The notes below the pieces were generated by a model. It was given only the letters and a program-made list of their open reading frames with translations. It did no database searches and had not been told where the DNA came from. The position numbers and the translations under genes were made by a program. A DNA stretch of 42,094 nt from positions 1 through 42,094 of the IMG/VR virus record IMGVR_UViG_3300030410_000069. One strand, given 5' to 3'. Of the stretch, positions 27,244 through 36,190 are shown piece after piece. The stretch's first letter is position 1. Each line of letters begins with the position of its first letter. The DNA is from a virus.

Positions 27244-28401
27244 ATGGCGACTGAGACTGTGGATACCGGCTCTGGTGATGTGACCTTCCTGAACGGCCAG
27301 GCCGTAGAGCAGGAGACAGGGGGAGAGACCCACGAGGGCACCGACCACGGAGACGAACTTGTGGCTGCTAAGGCAGCTGTCAAGAAGGTCCTGGAGGCGG
27401 AGGCCAAGGAAGAGGGGAGGAAGGCCGCGAAAGAGGCCAAGGCGCACCGCGAGAGGGACCCCCTAGTTCCCCGCGACGGGGATGGCAAGTTCCGGTCTAG
27501 TGCGGACCCCGTGGAGGCCGAAAAAGAGGCCGCAGTTGCAGCCCTGAAAAAGGAGTCGGACGACGACGCCTCCGCCCTCCGCAAGGCCCTCACCGAGCGC
27601 CGTGAGCTTGCCAAGTTCAAGAAGGAGGCATCCGAGTCACTAGAGAAGGAGCGCCAGGAGGTTCGCCGCGTCTACGCGGATACCCAGCGCCAGCGCCAGG
27701 AGGTGGAGGCCGAGAAGGCCCGCATCGCCCAGTACCGCAGCCGCAAGGACCCGGCCCTGCTGGCCAGGGAGGCGGGTTACGCCAACCCCGAGGACTACAT
27801 CCTTGAGCTGGCCCAGGAGGGTACCCCTGAGGGGCAGGCCCGACGCGCCAACCGTGAGCTTCTGGACCGCCTAGACCGCGCGGAGCAGTGGCAGAAGCAG
27901 GAGCTGGCTCAGCGTGAGCAGACTCGCCGGCAGCAGGAAGAGCATCAGCAGAACGCCTACCGCAGTCAGGTGGAGCGCGATTTCTTGTCCGAGGCCAGCA
28001 AGCACGACTCCCTGGTGGGCCTGTACAAGGGCTACGAGGTGGAGCTGATTACCCAGGCTGACACCGTTGCCCAGCAGTACCGGAAGGCGACCGGCCAAGA
28101 GGCGACCTTTGCTGAAATTGCTGAGTACATTGCCGAGCGTACGGAAAAGTGGTACAAGAATCGTGTGAGCAAGAATGGTGCCAGGCAGGCACCTTCGGGC
28201 TCTGGGACCCGGGACGGGTCCAGTGTTAGTGCGGGTAGTCCCACCCAAGGAAGTGCAACGGGCAAGAAGCGGCCCATCTCGGCTACCGGTTCTGAGCGTA
28301 GGTCGCTTGGTACCTCACTGGCTGACCTGGACGGCGATGAGCGGCGAGAGATGGCAATGAGCGCAGTACGTGCGGCTATTGCGGCCTCTGGCGAACGTTG
28401 A
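27244..28401 (+). CDS. Scaffolding protein, 385 aa
   Basis: ATG at 27244 (MATETVDTGSGDVTFLNGQA) follows AGGACAAAAC; a GTG at 27223 would add seven residues. Very charged and mostly coiled coil: residues about 40-80 Lys/Glu/Ala-rich, and 110-260 long helices full of Arg, Glu and Gln (KARIAQYRSRKDPALLAREA). The end is basic and Ser/Gly-rich. This composition and the position directly before the capsid gene are typical of podovirus scaffolds, which guide prohead assembly and then leave. Confidence 0.8.
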   Translation: MATETVDTGSGDVTFLNGQAVEQETGGETHEGTDHGDELVAAKAAVKKVLEAEAKEEGRKAAKEAKAHRERDPLVPRDGDGKFRSSADPVEAEKEAAVAALKKESDDDASALRKALTERRELAKFKKEASESLEKERQEVRRVYADTQRQRQEVEAEKARIAQYRSRKDPALLAREAGYANPEDYILELAQEGTPEGQARRANRELLDRLDRAEQWQKQELAQREQTRRQQEEHQQNAYRSQVERDFLSEASKHDSLVGLYKGYEVELITQADTVAQQYRKATGQEATFAEIAEYIAERTEKWYKNRVSKNGARQAPSGSGTRDGSSVSAGSPTQGSATGKKRPISATGSERRSLGTSLADLDGDERREMAMSAVRAAIAASGER

Positions 28402-28428
28402 ACAACCCTGTTTGAGATTACATAGAAA

Positions 28429-29664
28429 ATGACCGCTACTATTGCTGGCAGCCAGGCTGCGATGAAGGTTCTCTACCCCAAGGGAGAGCTTCCGAAGTCC
28501 ATCAACGACATGTTCGTGCTGACCAAGCGCCTCAAGAAAGAGGAGGAGTTCGTCGGTGAGCTTGCGTACGTGCCCATTCAGAACGCGAACCCCCAGGGCT
28601 CGTCTGCTGACATGGGCGAGGCCCAGGCGAACGTTCAGCAGGGCAACTACCTGCGCTCCGCGCTTACCCGCGTCACCCATCACGGCGTTGCCCGTGTTAC
28701 GGGCGAGGCGGCTGAGTCTGCGGTGAAGTCCGAGGGGGCCCTTGTGGACCTCTGGGACAACGAGACTCGTGGCATTGCTACCACGGAGATGAGCGTCCTT
28801 AGCACGTACCTCTACGGCTCGGGCGACGCTACGCTGTCCCAGATTCTGTCTGGCCAGGCGACGGCTACGGTCACTCTCGCGACCACGGCCAACATGAACT
28901 ACTTTGAGCTTGGGATGACCCTTCGGGCCGTCTCTGCCCAGGGTACCGCGGCCACGGTTCGTGTCGGTGGTGCGGCCAAGGCGAAGGTTGTCGGCATTGA
29001 CCGACGTAACCGTACCCTCACGTTCTCGGCGGCTCTCAGCACGCTCATCACGGACATCCAGGCTACGGACTTCCTGTGCCGCTCCGGCGACCAGGTTACT
29101 GGCGCGGCGAACATCGTCATCACCGGGATTGACGCCTACGTCGCTGGCGGCACGGCTCCCAGCCCGCTGTTCGGCCTCGTTCGCGCAGCTGACCCGGTCC
29201 GCCTTTCGGGCCAGGCGATTGACTACTCCGGCTGGGCCATGGAGGACGCGGCTGTGGACGCGTCGGCGCAGTGCGGGTTCCAGGGTATCGGTTACCCCTC
29301 GGTCCTCGTGGCCAACAACATTGACATCGCGAACATGAAGAAGAGCCTAGGCTCCAAAATCATCTACAACGATGGCGGTGGCAAGGCCAAGCACAGCTTC
29401 TCGGGCATCAGCATTGACGGCGAGGCTGGCCCGATTGAGATTCTCTCGGACCCCTTCTGCCCCCGCAACAAGGCGTGGCTTCTCAAGCTGGACGCGTTCT
29501 CGCTGTTCAGCCTCAAGGCCGCTCCCCACCTCAACAAGTTTGACGGCATGGACTTCATGCGCCGCCCGGATGCGGACGCGTACGAGGTTCGCTTTGTCTT
29601 CTACGGCAACGTGAAGTGCAAGAACCCCGGTCCGCACGTCAAGCTTGTCAACTTCGGTCTGTGA
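28429..29664 (+). CDS. Major capsid protein, 411 aa
   Basis: Assigned by position after scaffold and by sequence. An N-terminal helix-rich segment (YPKGELPKSINDMFVLTKRL), a Gly/Thr/Val beta domain with RAVSAQGTAATVRVGGAAKA, and a C-terminal region LDAFSLFSLKAAPHLNKFDG fit HK97-fold capsid proteins of podoviruses. It has almost no cysteine (three). ATG at 28429 has no good Shine-Dalgarno sequence (GAGATTACATAGAAA), which is odd for the most abundant virion protein. Codons are dominated by preferred C/G/T endings, as expected for high expression. Confidence 0.85.
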   Translation: MTATIAGSQAAMKVLYPKGELPKSINDMFVLTKRLKKEEEFVGELAYVPIQNANPQGSSADMGEAQANVQQGNYLRSALTRVTHHGVARVTGEAAESAVKSEGALVDLWDNETRGIATTEMSVLSTYLYGSGDATLSQILSGQATATVTLATTANMNYFELGMTLRAVSAQGTAATVRVGGAAKAKVVGIDRRNRTLTFSAALSTLITDIQATDFLCRSGDQVTGAANIVITGIDAYVAGGTAPSPLFGLVRAADPVRLSGQAIDYSGWAMEDAAVDASAQCGFQGIGYPSVLVANNIDIANMKKSLGSKIIYNDGGGKAKHSFSGISIDGEAGPIEILSDPFCPRNKAWLLKLDAFSLFSLKAAPHLNKFDGMDFMRRPDADAYEVRFVFYGNVKCKNPGPHVKLVNFGL

Positions 29665-29677
29665 TAGGAGCGACTGA

Positions 29678-30109
29678 ATGACGACCCCTAGTACTGCTAG
29701 TGCGCAGAACGCGGCCGCCATCACTCCCGAGTTTACGGTTCGTTCCGTGTACACGGGAGCTGGTGCAGCGGCCATGACCAAGGTGCGAGGCAAGGGGATG
29801 GTTTCCCCGGGCAACACGCGCCAGGGCATCGGGCTGTTTACCCTACAGGTTGTGGATGGCGGCGCTCAGGTCATTGGACTTGACGGCATTACCCACACGC
29901 CTGCCGGGACCATTCCGCAGAGCTGGAAGTTCGTGCCAGGCACGTACGTCCGTTCAACGGCTACCGGTCCCGCCAGCGTTCAGGTGGAGTGTTGGCAGCC
30001 GCTGCTTGTTTCTGGAGCCGCGGGTCAGCCGGTGACGGCGCTTGCCGACCCTCCGGCTGGTTCCCTGGTTATGCTCCAGCTAACCTTTGCGGACAACATC
30101 GTGGACTGA
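29678..30109 (+). CDS. Capsid-associated protein, 143 aa
   Basis: ATG at 29678 with AGGAGCGACTGA upstream. No cysteines except one; rich in Gly, Thr, Val and Ala, probably an all-beta domain (GLFTLQVVDGGAQVIGLDGI). Placed directly after the major capsid gene, so a head decoration protein is the natural guess. No family recognised. Ends on a TGATG overlap. Confidence 0.65.
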   Translation: MTTPSTASAQNAAAITPEFTVRSVYTGAGAAAMTKVRGKGMVSPGNTRQGIGLFTLQVVDGGAQVIGLDGITHTPAGTIPQSWKFVPGTYVRSTATGPASVQVECWQPLLVSGAAGQPVTALADPPAGSLVMLQLTFADNIVD

Positions 30110-30513
30110 TGGCCAAGCAAAGTAAGATTGGGAAGGCCCTGGGTTTCTCTATGGACTTCGGGGATGGGACAAACCCCGGCCCGGAGGATGACAAGCGGCA
30201 GCTGGACGGATTCAGTGAGGGCGAGATGGCTCGCACCGCTGGCTCTGCTCTTGGAAAGGAAAGCTCGGGTAGAAAGCTGCCCAAGATTGACGACTCTCCC
30301 GCCGAGATGGACTCTGACAACGACAATGGAGAGGACCCCCACGATGGCCCCTCCAGCGATTCGTCCCCCGACAGCGGGAGCACGAAGGGTGACGGGTCTC
30401 CCGAGCACATTGCGATGAAGATGTTCAGCCGTGCAAAGAGCCCGCATGAACAGGCCTCAGCGCTCAAGGCGTTCGGTGAGGCGATGGGCTGGGGCGGTCA
30501 GTCCGACTACTGA
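30109..30513 (+). CDS. Acidic, disordered head-module protein, 134 aa
   Basis: The ATG at 30109 overlaps the preceding stop (TGATG); the frame is open further up but that part is a shadow. Residues about 58-100 are dominated by Asp, Ser, Gly and Pro (SDNDNGEDPHDGPSSDSSPD); the end is a short helix (SPHEQASALKAFGEAMGW). Likely an intrinsically disordered virion or assembly protein. It is the last gene before a strong terminator. Confidence 0.65.
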   Translation: MAKQSKIGKALGFSMDFGDGTNPGPEDDKRQLDGFSEGEMARTAGSALGKESSGRKLPKIDDSPAEMDSDNDNGEDPHDGPSSDSSPDSGSTKGDGSPEHIAMKMFSRAKSPHEQASALKAFGEAMGWGGQSDY

Positions 30514-30531
30514 ACGCACCAATGTAAGGCC

Positions 30532-30567
30532 AGGGGCCTCCGGTCTAACCGGGGGCCCCTTTTCTTT
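30532..30567 (+). terminator. Strong rho-independent terminator after the head genes
   Basis: AGGGGCCTCCGG pairs fully (one T-G) with CCGGGGGCCCCT around loop TCTAA, and TTTTCTTT follows. Twelve pairs, almost all G-C. It separates capsid genes from tail genes. Confidence 0.93.
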
Positions 30568-30582
30568 GGTAGGATGTAAGCA

Positions 30583-31320
30583 ATGGCACGAACCGTACTG
30601 GCTAGCGAAATCATCGGACGTGGTCGCGAAGCGGCCGACGCCGTCAACGACACCAACATCACCGATGCTTGGCTGTACCTCCAGGCCACGGCCCTGGTGG
30701 CCCGTCTGTGGCTGAACATCACGCGTTCTGGCTTGGGCGGGGAGGGCATCAAGACGGTCTACTTCAGCACCGTGGCGGGCCAGCAGAACTACGACCTGTC
30801 CAGCGCCATCTGGAGCACAACGCCGGGCGGCTTGCCGGGCTCGGGAACCACGATTCCGGACTTCTACAAGGTCAAGACTCTCTACTGCAACGACGGCAAC
30901 GGGCTCTTCCGTCCCATCCTTCGCACTAACCCCAGCGAGGAGTACGCCCTGAAGGCCCCCCAGGCAGTGCTGAACCTGAAGCTCTGCTACCTGCCCTGCG
31001 CCCCCATCTGGGTCACCGGGGCCGAGAGCTTTGACGGTATCAACGGGTACGAGGAGTGGGTGGTCCAGGGGCTAGCCTACGCTATCAAGATTAAGCAGCA
31101 GGACGACGGAGGTTCCCACAAGGGCCTCATGCGCGAGATTGAGGACGACATCAAGACGTCCGGTGGACGCAACCTGGACACCCCTCCCAGGGTCATTCGG
31201 CGGCGGGCCACGAGCCGTTGGGCCGCACGAACGCTTCCCTACACGGGTGGCGTTGGGGCCTGGGACCTTCGTGGAAACAACTTGGAGCTGTACGCTCCCA
31301 GCTACGGGATTTTCATCTGA
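30583..31320 (+). CDS. Head-tail adaptor / tail tubular A-like protein, 245 aa
   Basis: ATG at 30583 with AGGATGTAAGCA upstream. N-terminal helical part (DAWLYLQATALVARLWLNIT) then GIKTVYFSTVAGQQNYDLSS and a central GYEEWVVQGLAYAIKIKQQD, followed by an Arg-rich C-terminal part. Helix bundle with an inserted beta segment, as in adaptors that sit below the portal (T7 gp11-like). The position between the capsid module and the 1082-residue tail protein supports this. Confidence 0.7.
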   Translation: MARTVLASEIIGRGREAADAVNDTNITDAWLYLQATALVARLWLNITRSGLGGEGIKTVYFSTVAGQQNYDLSSAIWSTTPGGLPGSGTTIPDFYKVKTLYCNDGNGLFRPILRTNPSEEYALKAPQAVLNLKLCYLPCAPIWVTGAESFDGINGYEEWVVQGLAYAIKIKQQDDGGSHKGLMREIEDDIKTSGGRNLDTPPRVIRRRATSRWAARTLPYTGGVGAWDLRGNNLELYAPSYGIFI

Positions 31321-32144
31321 TGAAGTTTGTCAGTCTCGTGACCCAGCTGCTGGGAAAGACGCGGCGGGCCGTAGCTCAGCCGGCCAGCGTGCAGGACCTG
31401 GACGTCAAGGACCCGGCCAAGATTGGCGAGGCTCTGAGGCAGCTCACGGCCCGCCTGAACAAGCTTGAGGCAGCAGCCCAGCCCGAAGCTACCGAGTTTG
31501 AGGTGGACCTGCTGGACACCGGAGCCCTGGTGGAGCTTCCCCACGGCTTCAAGACCCGCCAGGTACGCTGGTCGGTGGTTGGCTGGTTTTGCCGCGTGGG
31601 CGGTGTCAGCCCGACTCAGCCTCCGAACCTGGTCTATGACGGCTCCAGCTCGCCCACCAGCCTCTTCCTGAGGTCGTACGTGGCAGGTAGAGCCATCGTC
31701 CGCGTGGAGCCCTCCCAGAGCTTCCTGGACACGGGAAACACGCTTGACCTTACGGACACCCAGGCGTTCCCCCGTAACCCCTTCGGCACCCAGCGTAAGC
31801 GGGTGACCGTCGTGGGCACCGCCAGCACCGTCCTGATGACGGTCCCCATCCCCGACAACAGCCTCTGCGTGTTCCGCACCAAAGTCATCGGAAAGAACCG
31901 AACTACTCTGGCGACCAACATGCGAGAGATTGCCATCTGGAGCGTCTACAGGGATAACGCTGGGGCTCCCACAAATCTTACCGTTACGGTTCAGCACACC
32001 CTGGTGGTAGCGGGCATGACATACACCTTCCCGGTGGTGGGCAACGACCTCGTACTGAGCGTACAGTGCACCACCCTGGCACAGACGGTTGACTGGACAG
32101 TCGCCGTTGAGCCCATCCACATTTATCTGCGAGACGAGCCATGA
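31320..32144 (+). CDS. Virion/tail protein, 274 aa
   Basis: ATG at 31320 on an ATGA overlap with the adaptor gene. Residues 1-60 include a helical coiled coil (IGEALRQLTARLNKLEAAAQ). Residues 70-140 contain VELPHGFKTRQVRWSVVGWF and a Gly/Ser-rich beta region, a pattern seen in small phage tail or fibre-associated proteins. The C-terminal half is beta-rich and Thr/Val-rich. It could be a fibre-like or stopper component between adaptor and tube. Function is inferred. Confidence 0.6.
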   Translation: MKFVSLVTQLLGKTRRAVAQPASVQDLDVKDPAKIGEALRQLTARLNKLEAAAQPEATEFEVDLLDTGALVELPHGFKTRQVRWSVVGWFCRVGGVSPTQPPNLVYDGSSSPTSLFLRSYVAGRAIVRVEPSQSFLDTGNTLDLTDTQAFPRNPFGTQRKRVTVVGTASTVLMTVPIPDNSLCVFRTKVIGKNRTTLATNMREIAIWSVYRDNAGAPTNLTVTVQHTLVVAGMTYTFPVVGNDLVLSVQCTTLAQTVDWTVAVEPIHIYLRDEP

Positions 32145-35100
32145 TTACCCCCGTTCCTCTTGAGAAGCAGCTCGTCAACATTGACCTCGGCAAGGGGGTT
32201 GACGAGTTCTCGCGTCCAGAGCTGATGTCGGGAATTACCACCATGGAGAACCTGGTCTGTAACCAGACCGGCTCCTGGGTGAAGCGCGACGGGACGTATA
32301 TCGGCCCCCTGGAGGACGTCTCCGGTAGCGGCACGTACCCGATTGCGGTGAAGAAGATTGTGCCCTTCATCAACGGGTGGGGGTGCATCGCGGACGGTGG
32401 CAGACTCCTGCACAAGCAGGACCAGACGAACACCTTTCGCGCTCGGCAGCGCGTCATGGACTTCAATGTAACCGACGGGAGGGTGTCGGGCTCGTCTGGG
32501 CTCAGGACCTCTGCCGGGGCCTTCGGCCCGAACGTCAAGGCCGTTGCTGCCAGCACCACCTTTGATGCGTATGTTATCAACAGTCTGCCAACGGCCTACG
32601 GTGGCGGTGGCGGTGACCGACTGTGCCTCATTGAGAGGCTCACCGGCACCGAAACCGTTTACGAGCTTGGAAAGGTGTCTTGGCCCGGTACCGGTGGCTC
32701 GGGCCGCGAGGCCCAGATGGCTTTCGTATCTGACAGATACTTGCACGTCTACGTAACCAACCTGCCCGGTTCGTCCGCAACAGACGTCTCCCTGGCGGTC
32801 ATTGACTGCGGCATAGCGCTGCCGGCCTCTGAGGCTTCTATCGTCGCCTACAACGTAATCAACCAAGTTGCGGGTGGCCTAGCGCTCTACGATGTTACGG
32901 GTGGAGTCAGCCGTAGCTGGTCACTCGTGTACAATGGCACCACGGGCTGCGTGGTATCCGCCCGAGACGTGAACGGAAACGTGATTGACAGCGTAACGTT
33001 CGCTACTGACGTTTACTTTTCCATGGACGTGAACGAAGTCACGGGCAAACTGTGGCTTGGCACCAAGAGCGCCACGACCGCCAAGTACGTAGCCCTGAGC
33101 CCCACTGTCACGTCAACGGTGGTGGTCGCGGCCTGGACGTCATCTAAGCCCGGCACCTTCCTATCCTGCACCTCGGATGCTACGGACGTTGTCCTGACCT
33201 CATTCCAGGGCCTACCCACATTCGGCAGCGGAAACGTACCTACCCTCCAGGTCGCCTACTTTGACACCGGGCTATCCGTTACGGTCGTGGGCAACAACTA
33301 CGGATGGAGCCTGGCTAGCAGACCATTCTACTCTGCCGCGGGCAACAGGTGGTATGCACACATGACCAAGGCTGGAGGGGCAGAGGACCTGTCTTCAAAT
33401 GTCCTGGTTTGCCTCTACGACACGCTGGGTACGCCGACCAGCAGCAACCTCACAAACTTCACCCCGTTCTTTACCAACAACCCATCCCTAACGCTTCCCT
33501 TTGGCAGTTTCCGGGTAGCGTGTGTACTTGAGCCAATGAACGGGTACAAGGGTACCGGTGCATACAGCCCCGGCTCCGTCACACTGGTTCCCCTCAAGTA
33601 TCAGCAGATAGGTGCTGGCGCCGACGGGCGCAACTTCTCCGTATGTGTCCCCTCCCAGTCCGCCCAGAGGGTCGGGAGCGTCAACTTCTACATGCTCTCT
33701 TACGTGGACGCCACAGCCTTTGGTCGCGCCTCGTTCTCCGGTAATACGTACCTATCCCACGGTGGCCTCAACTCCTACGATGGAAGAAACCTATTTGAGC
33801 AGGGGATGGTGGATAGCCCGTTCTTCAACTTACAGGTTGGTTCAGTTGGTGCCCTCAACGGCTCCTACCGATACGTTGCGGTGTACCGGCACGTGGATGC
33901 CAACGGCGCCAGTACCTACAGTCGGGTGTTCGGCCCCCTGCCCGTGGTGAACATTGCTACCAGGAACACCGTCGTCATCCAGCCGTACGGAGTTACCAAC
34001 AGGGACTCCGGCAAGGGAGACTCTGCCCCCTACGTTGAGCTGTACCGAACCAAGAGCGGCGGCACCCAGTTCTACCTGTGCGCCACCCAGGCCACCTCGG
34101 CCTTTTCGGTCAATAACCTACAGCAGATTTCAGCCGACCCCACCACTGGCCTACTTACGGTATCCGACAACTTGGCCGACTCGGCCCTTGGGGCCATGGC
34201 AACCATGTATCGGCAGCCCGGTACACCCAATGCTGCGGCCGATAGGTACGCGGCACCAGCAACCAGAATTGTGTGCCAGCACAAGGACCGGCTATTCTGC
34301 TCCGACCCCCTGGGTCTAAGGGTCTACTACAGCAGCTTCTTCGTTGATGGAGAAGCCGCCTGGTTCAATCCCGCGTTCAACTTCTTCGTTCACGCTGGCG
34401 TGGGCCCCATTACGGCCCTGGCTAGCATGGACGGCAGGTTGTTCATCTTCAAGCGTGACCAGGTGTTCGTGGTGGACGGTGACGGCCCCGGTGAAGCCGG
34501 TCCTACGGGCAACGAGTTCAGCCCGCCGCAGGCCCTGGCAAGTCGCTACGGATGCGTGGACCACCGAAGCGTGGTGGTGACGCCCGATGGGATTATGTAC
34601 CGAAGCACGAGGGGCATTGAGCTTCTTACGCGCAACCTGAAGGTGCAGTGGATTGGCGACAAGGTGCAGAATACGGTGAACGCCAACCCGTACACCACTG
34701 GCGCCGCCATGGGCCCCGATGCTCGCATTTACTGGACGCTGGCCTCGGACAAGAACAACGTCAACGGGCTCTACTACGTGCCCGGCTGTACGGTTGTGTA
34801 CGACACTTCGTGCGAAGGCTGGAGCATCCACCGGCTCACCGGCTATACCGGCATACTGGGTCATGCCAAGCAGAGTCTAGCGTTCGTGCAGGAACCACTA
34901 AGGGGGTTGGCTGGAGCCATGCCTACAGAGGTTCTCGTGTACGCGGATGGGTACATTTCCGTATCCATGCAGGACCAGGTGGACTCAAACGACACCGCCT
35001 ACTTCACCCCGTTCACCATTGAGACCGGATGGATAAAGCAGGGCCTTATGGCTCGCCAGCGCGTGAGTGACCTGCTGTTCCTGGCCAAGAAGCGTGCTGG

Positions 35101-35389
35101 AGGCAACCACGCGGTGAAGCTTTCCATTGCGTACGACTACTCCGACACGTACACACAGACGCACACATTCCAGCCTAATGAGGTGTTGAGCACCGTCATT
35201 GAGGAGCTGGAGCTACAGCCCAGCAAGCAGCAGGTGCTTGCCATCCGGTTCAAGGTTCAGGACCTGGACCCCTCCGACCTGGCAACGTACCCTCGCGGCA
35301 ACGGCAAGGGTTCGGATGTGCTCGGTATCGTCGCAGAAGTTGCCCCCAAGATTGGCAGCCCCAAGCTGTCCGCTGCCCAGAAAGCCTGA
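32141..35389 (+). CDS. Tail tubular B-like protein, 1082 aa
   Basis: ATGA overlap with the preceding gene. Beta-rich throughout, with TMENLVCNQTGSWVKRDGT near the start, the signature-like opening of T7 gp12 / phage stabilisation-type tail tube proteins (N-terminal strand then G-x-W-x-K-R-x-G). The middle has HKDRLFCSDPLGLRVYYSSF and LTALASMDGRLFIFKRDQVF, also typical of this family. It would form the nozzle of a short tail. It is longer than T7 gp12 (about 794 residues). The size suggests inserted domains in the first half, about residues 180-480. Confidence 0.78.
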   Translation: MITPVPLEKQLVNIDLGKGVDEFSRPELMSGITTMENLVCNQTGSWVKRDGTYIGPLEDVSGSGTYPIAVKKIVPFINGWGCIADGGRLLHKQDQTNTFRARQRVMDFNVTDGRVSGSSGLRTSAGAFGPNVKAVAASTTFDAYVINSLPTAYGGGGGDRLCLIERLTGTETVYELGKVSWPGTGGSGREAQMAFVSDRYLHVYVTNLPGSSATDVSLAVIDCGIALPASEASIVAYNVINQVAGGLALYDVTGGVSRSWSLVYNGTTGCVVSARDVNGNVIDSVTFATDVYFSMDVNEVTGKLWLGTKSATTAKYVALSPTVTSTVVVAAWTSSKPGTFLSCTSDATDVVLTSFQGLPTFGSGNVPTLQVAYFDTGLSVTVVGNNYGWSLASRPFYSAAGNRWYAHMTKAGGAEDLSSNVLVCLYDTLGTPTSSNLTNFTPFFTNNPSLTLPFGSFRVACVLEPMNGYKGTGAYSPGSVTLVPLKYQQIGAGADGRNFSVCVPSQSAQRVGSVNFYMLSYVDATAFGRASFSGNTYLSHGGLNSYDGRNLFEQGMVDSPFFNLQVGSVGALNGSYRYVAVYRHVDANGASTYSRVFGPLPVVNIATRNTVVIQPYGVTNRDSGKGDSAPYVELYRTKSGGTQFYLCATQATSAFSVNNLQQISADPTTGLLTVSDNLADSALGAMATMYRQPGTPNAAADRYAAPATRIVCQHKDRLFCSDPLGLRVYYSSFFVDGEAAWFNPAFNFFVHAGVGPITALASMDGRLFIFKRDQVFVVDGDGPGEAGPTGNEFSPPQALASRYGCVDHRSVVVTPDGIMYRSTRGIELLTRNLKVQWIGDKVQNTVNANPYTTGAAMGPDARIYWTLASDKNNVNGLYYVPGCTVVYDTSCEGWSIHRLTGYTGILGHAKQSLAFVQEPLRGLAGAMPTEVLVYADGYISVSMQDQVDSNDTAYFTPFTIETGWIKQGLMARQRVSDLLFLAKKRAGGNHAVKLSIAYDYSDTYTQTHTFQPNEVLSTVIEELELQPSKQQVLAIRFKVQDLDPSDLATYPRGNGKGSDVLGIVAEVAPKIGSPKLSAAQKA

Positions 35390-35401
35390 TAGAGTCCAAA
35401 C

Positions 35402-36190
35402 ATGGCCACGACCCATATTGCATACACCCCTCCCGCACAGTACGGAGGTAAGCCGGGCGGCGCCGCTGCGGCGCGGGATGAGGGGCTGGCCCGCGTTGGA
35501 AACAACGACGCTGAGCAGGCGGCGGTTCAGGGCGGGGCTAACTACGCCAATGGCCAAGCTGCCAACGGTCGTCCGGGGGCGGACCAGGACGCCACGGCCG
35601 TAGCAAACCAGACCTCGGGGGCCAACGGAAACCAGGCCGGAGCCATTGAGCTGGCTAGGCGTCAGGCCATGGGGGTCACCCCGGGCGCTGGTGTCATGTC
35701 CCTCCAGCGCAACCTGCAAGCTGGTTCACAGCAGCAGGCCGCTGTCGCTGCGGGAGCGCGTGGTTCAGCGGCCATTGCTACCGGTCAGCAGAACGCGGCA
35801 GCCAACACCAGCAACATGCAGCAGAACGCCTTTTCTGGGGCCGGCATGATGCGGTCTCAGGACATGGCGGCGGGGCGAGGTCTATACGGCACGCTTACCG
35901 GCCAGGCGCGGGCACAGGACCAGTCGGCTCTGGGGGAGGCCAACCAGTTCGGCCAGGCCAACGCGAAGGCTGCGGACGATTACCAGCTGGGCATGGGCAA
36001 GGCCGCTGTCGGTCTTGGGCAGGTCGGCAACGCACAGAACAATGAGGACTTCATCAACTCCCGAAACTCCTTTGATGCCACGAACGCTCAGGACGACGCA
36101 AACCAGGACGCCGCAACGTGGGACGCTACAAAGCGTAAGCAGGCTGTGGCGGACAATCAAAAAGACGCTTCAACGTGGGGACCTAGCTGA
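35402..36190 (+). CDS. Gln/Ala/Gly-rich internal virion protein, 262 aa
   Basis: ATG at 35402. Almost free of hydrophobic clusters and Cys; composed of Gln, Ala, Gly, Asn and Met. Residues 80-245 align with the next gene's product (AIELARRQAMGVTPGAGVMS; RGLYGTLTGQARAQDQSALG), so they are diverged tandem copies. By place after the tail tube it is inferred to be an ejection-type protein. Ends with a one-base overlap with the next ATG. Confidence 0.7.
   Translation: MATTHIAYTPPAQYGGKPGGAAAARDEGLARVGNNDAEQAAVQGGANYANGQAANGRPGADQDATAVANQTSGANGNQAGAIELARRQAMGVTPGAGVMSLQRNLQAGSQQQAAVAAGARGSAAIATGQQNAAANTSNMQQNAFSGAGMMRSQDMAAGRGLYGTLTGQARAQDQSALGEANQFGQANAKAADDYQLGMGKAAVGLGQVGNAQNNEDFINSRNSFDATNAQDDANQDAATWDATKRKQAVADNQKDASTWGPS

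Noticed and set aside
31367-31400. tRNA- or att-like sequence GCCGTAGCTCAGCCGGC in the tail region
   Set aside because: It resembles the 5-prime part of a tRNA by chance but no cloverleaf follows and it is inside a coding gene.
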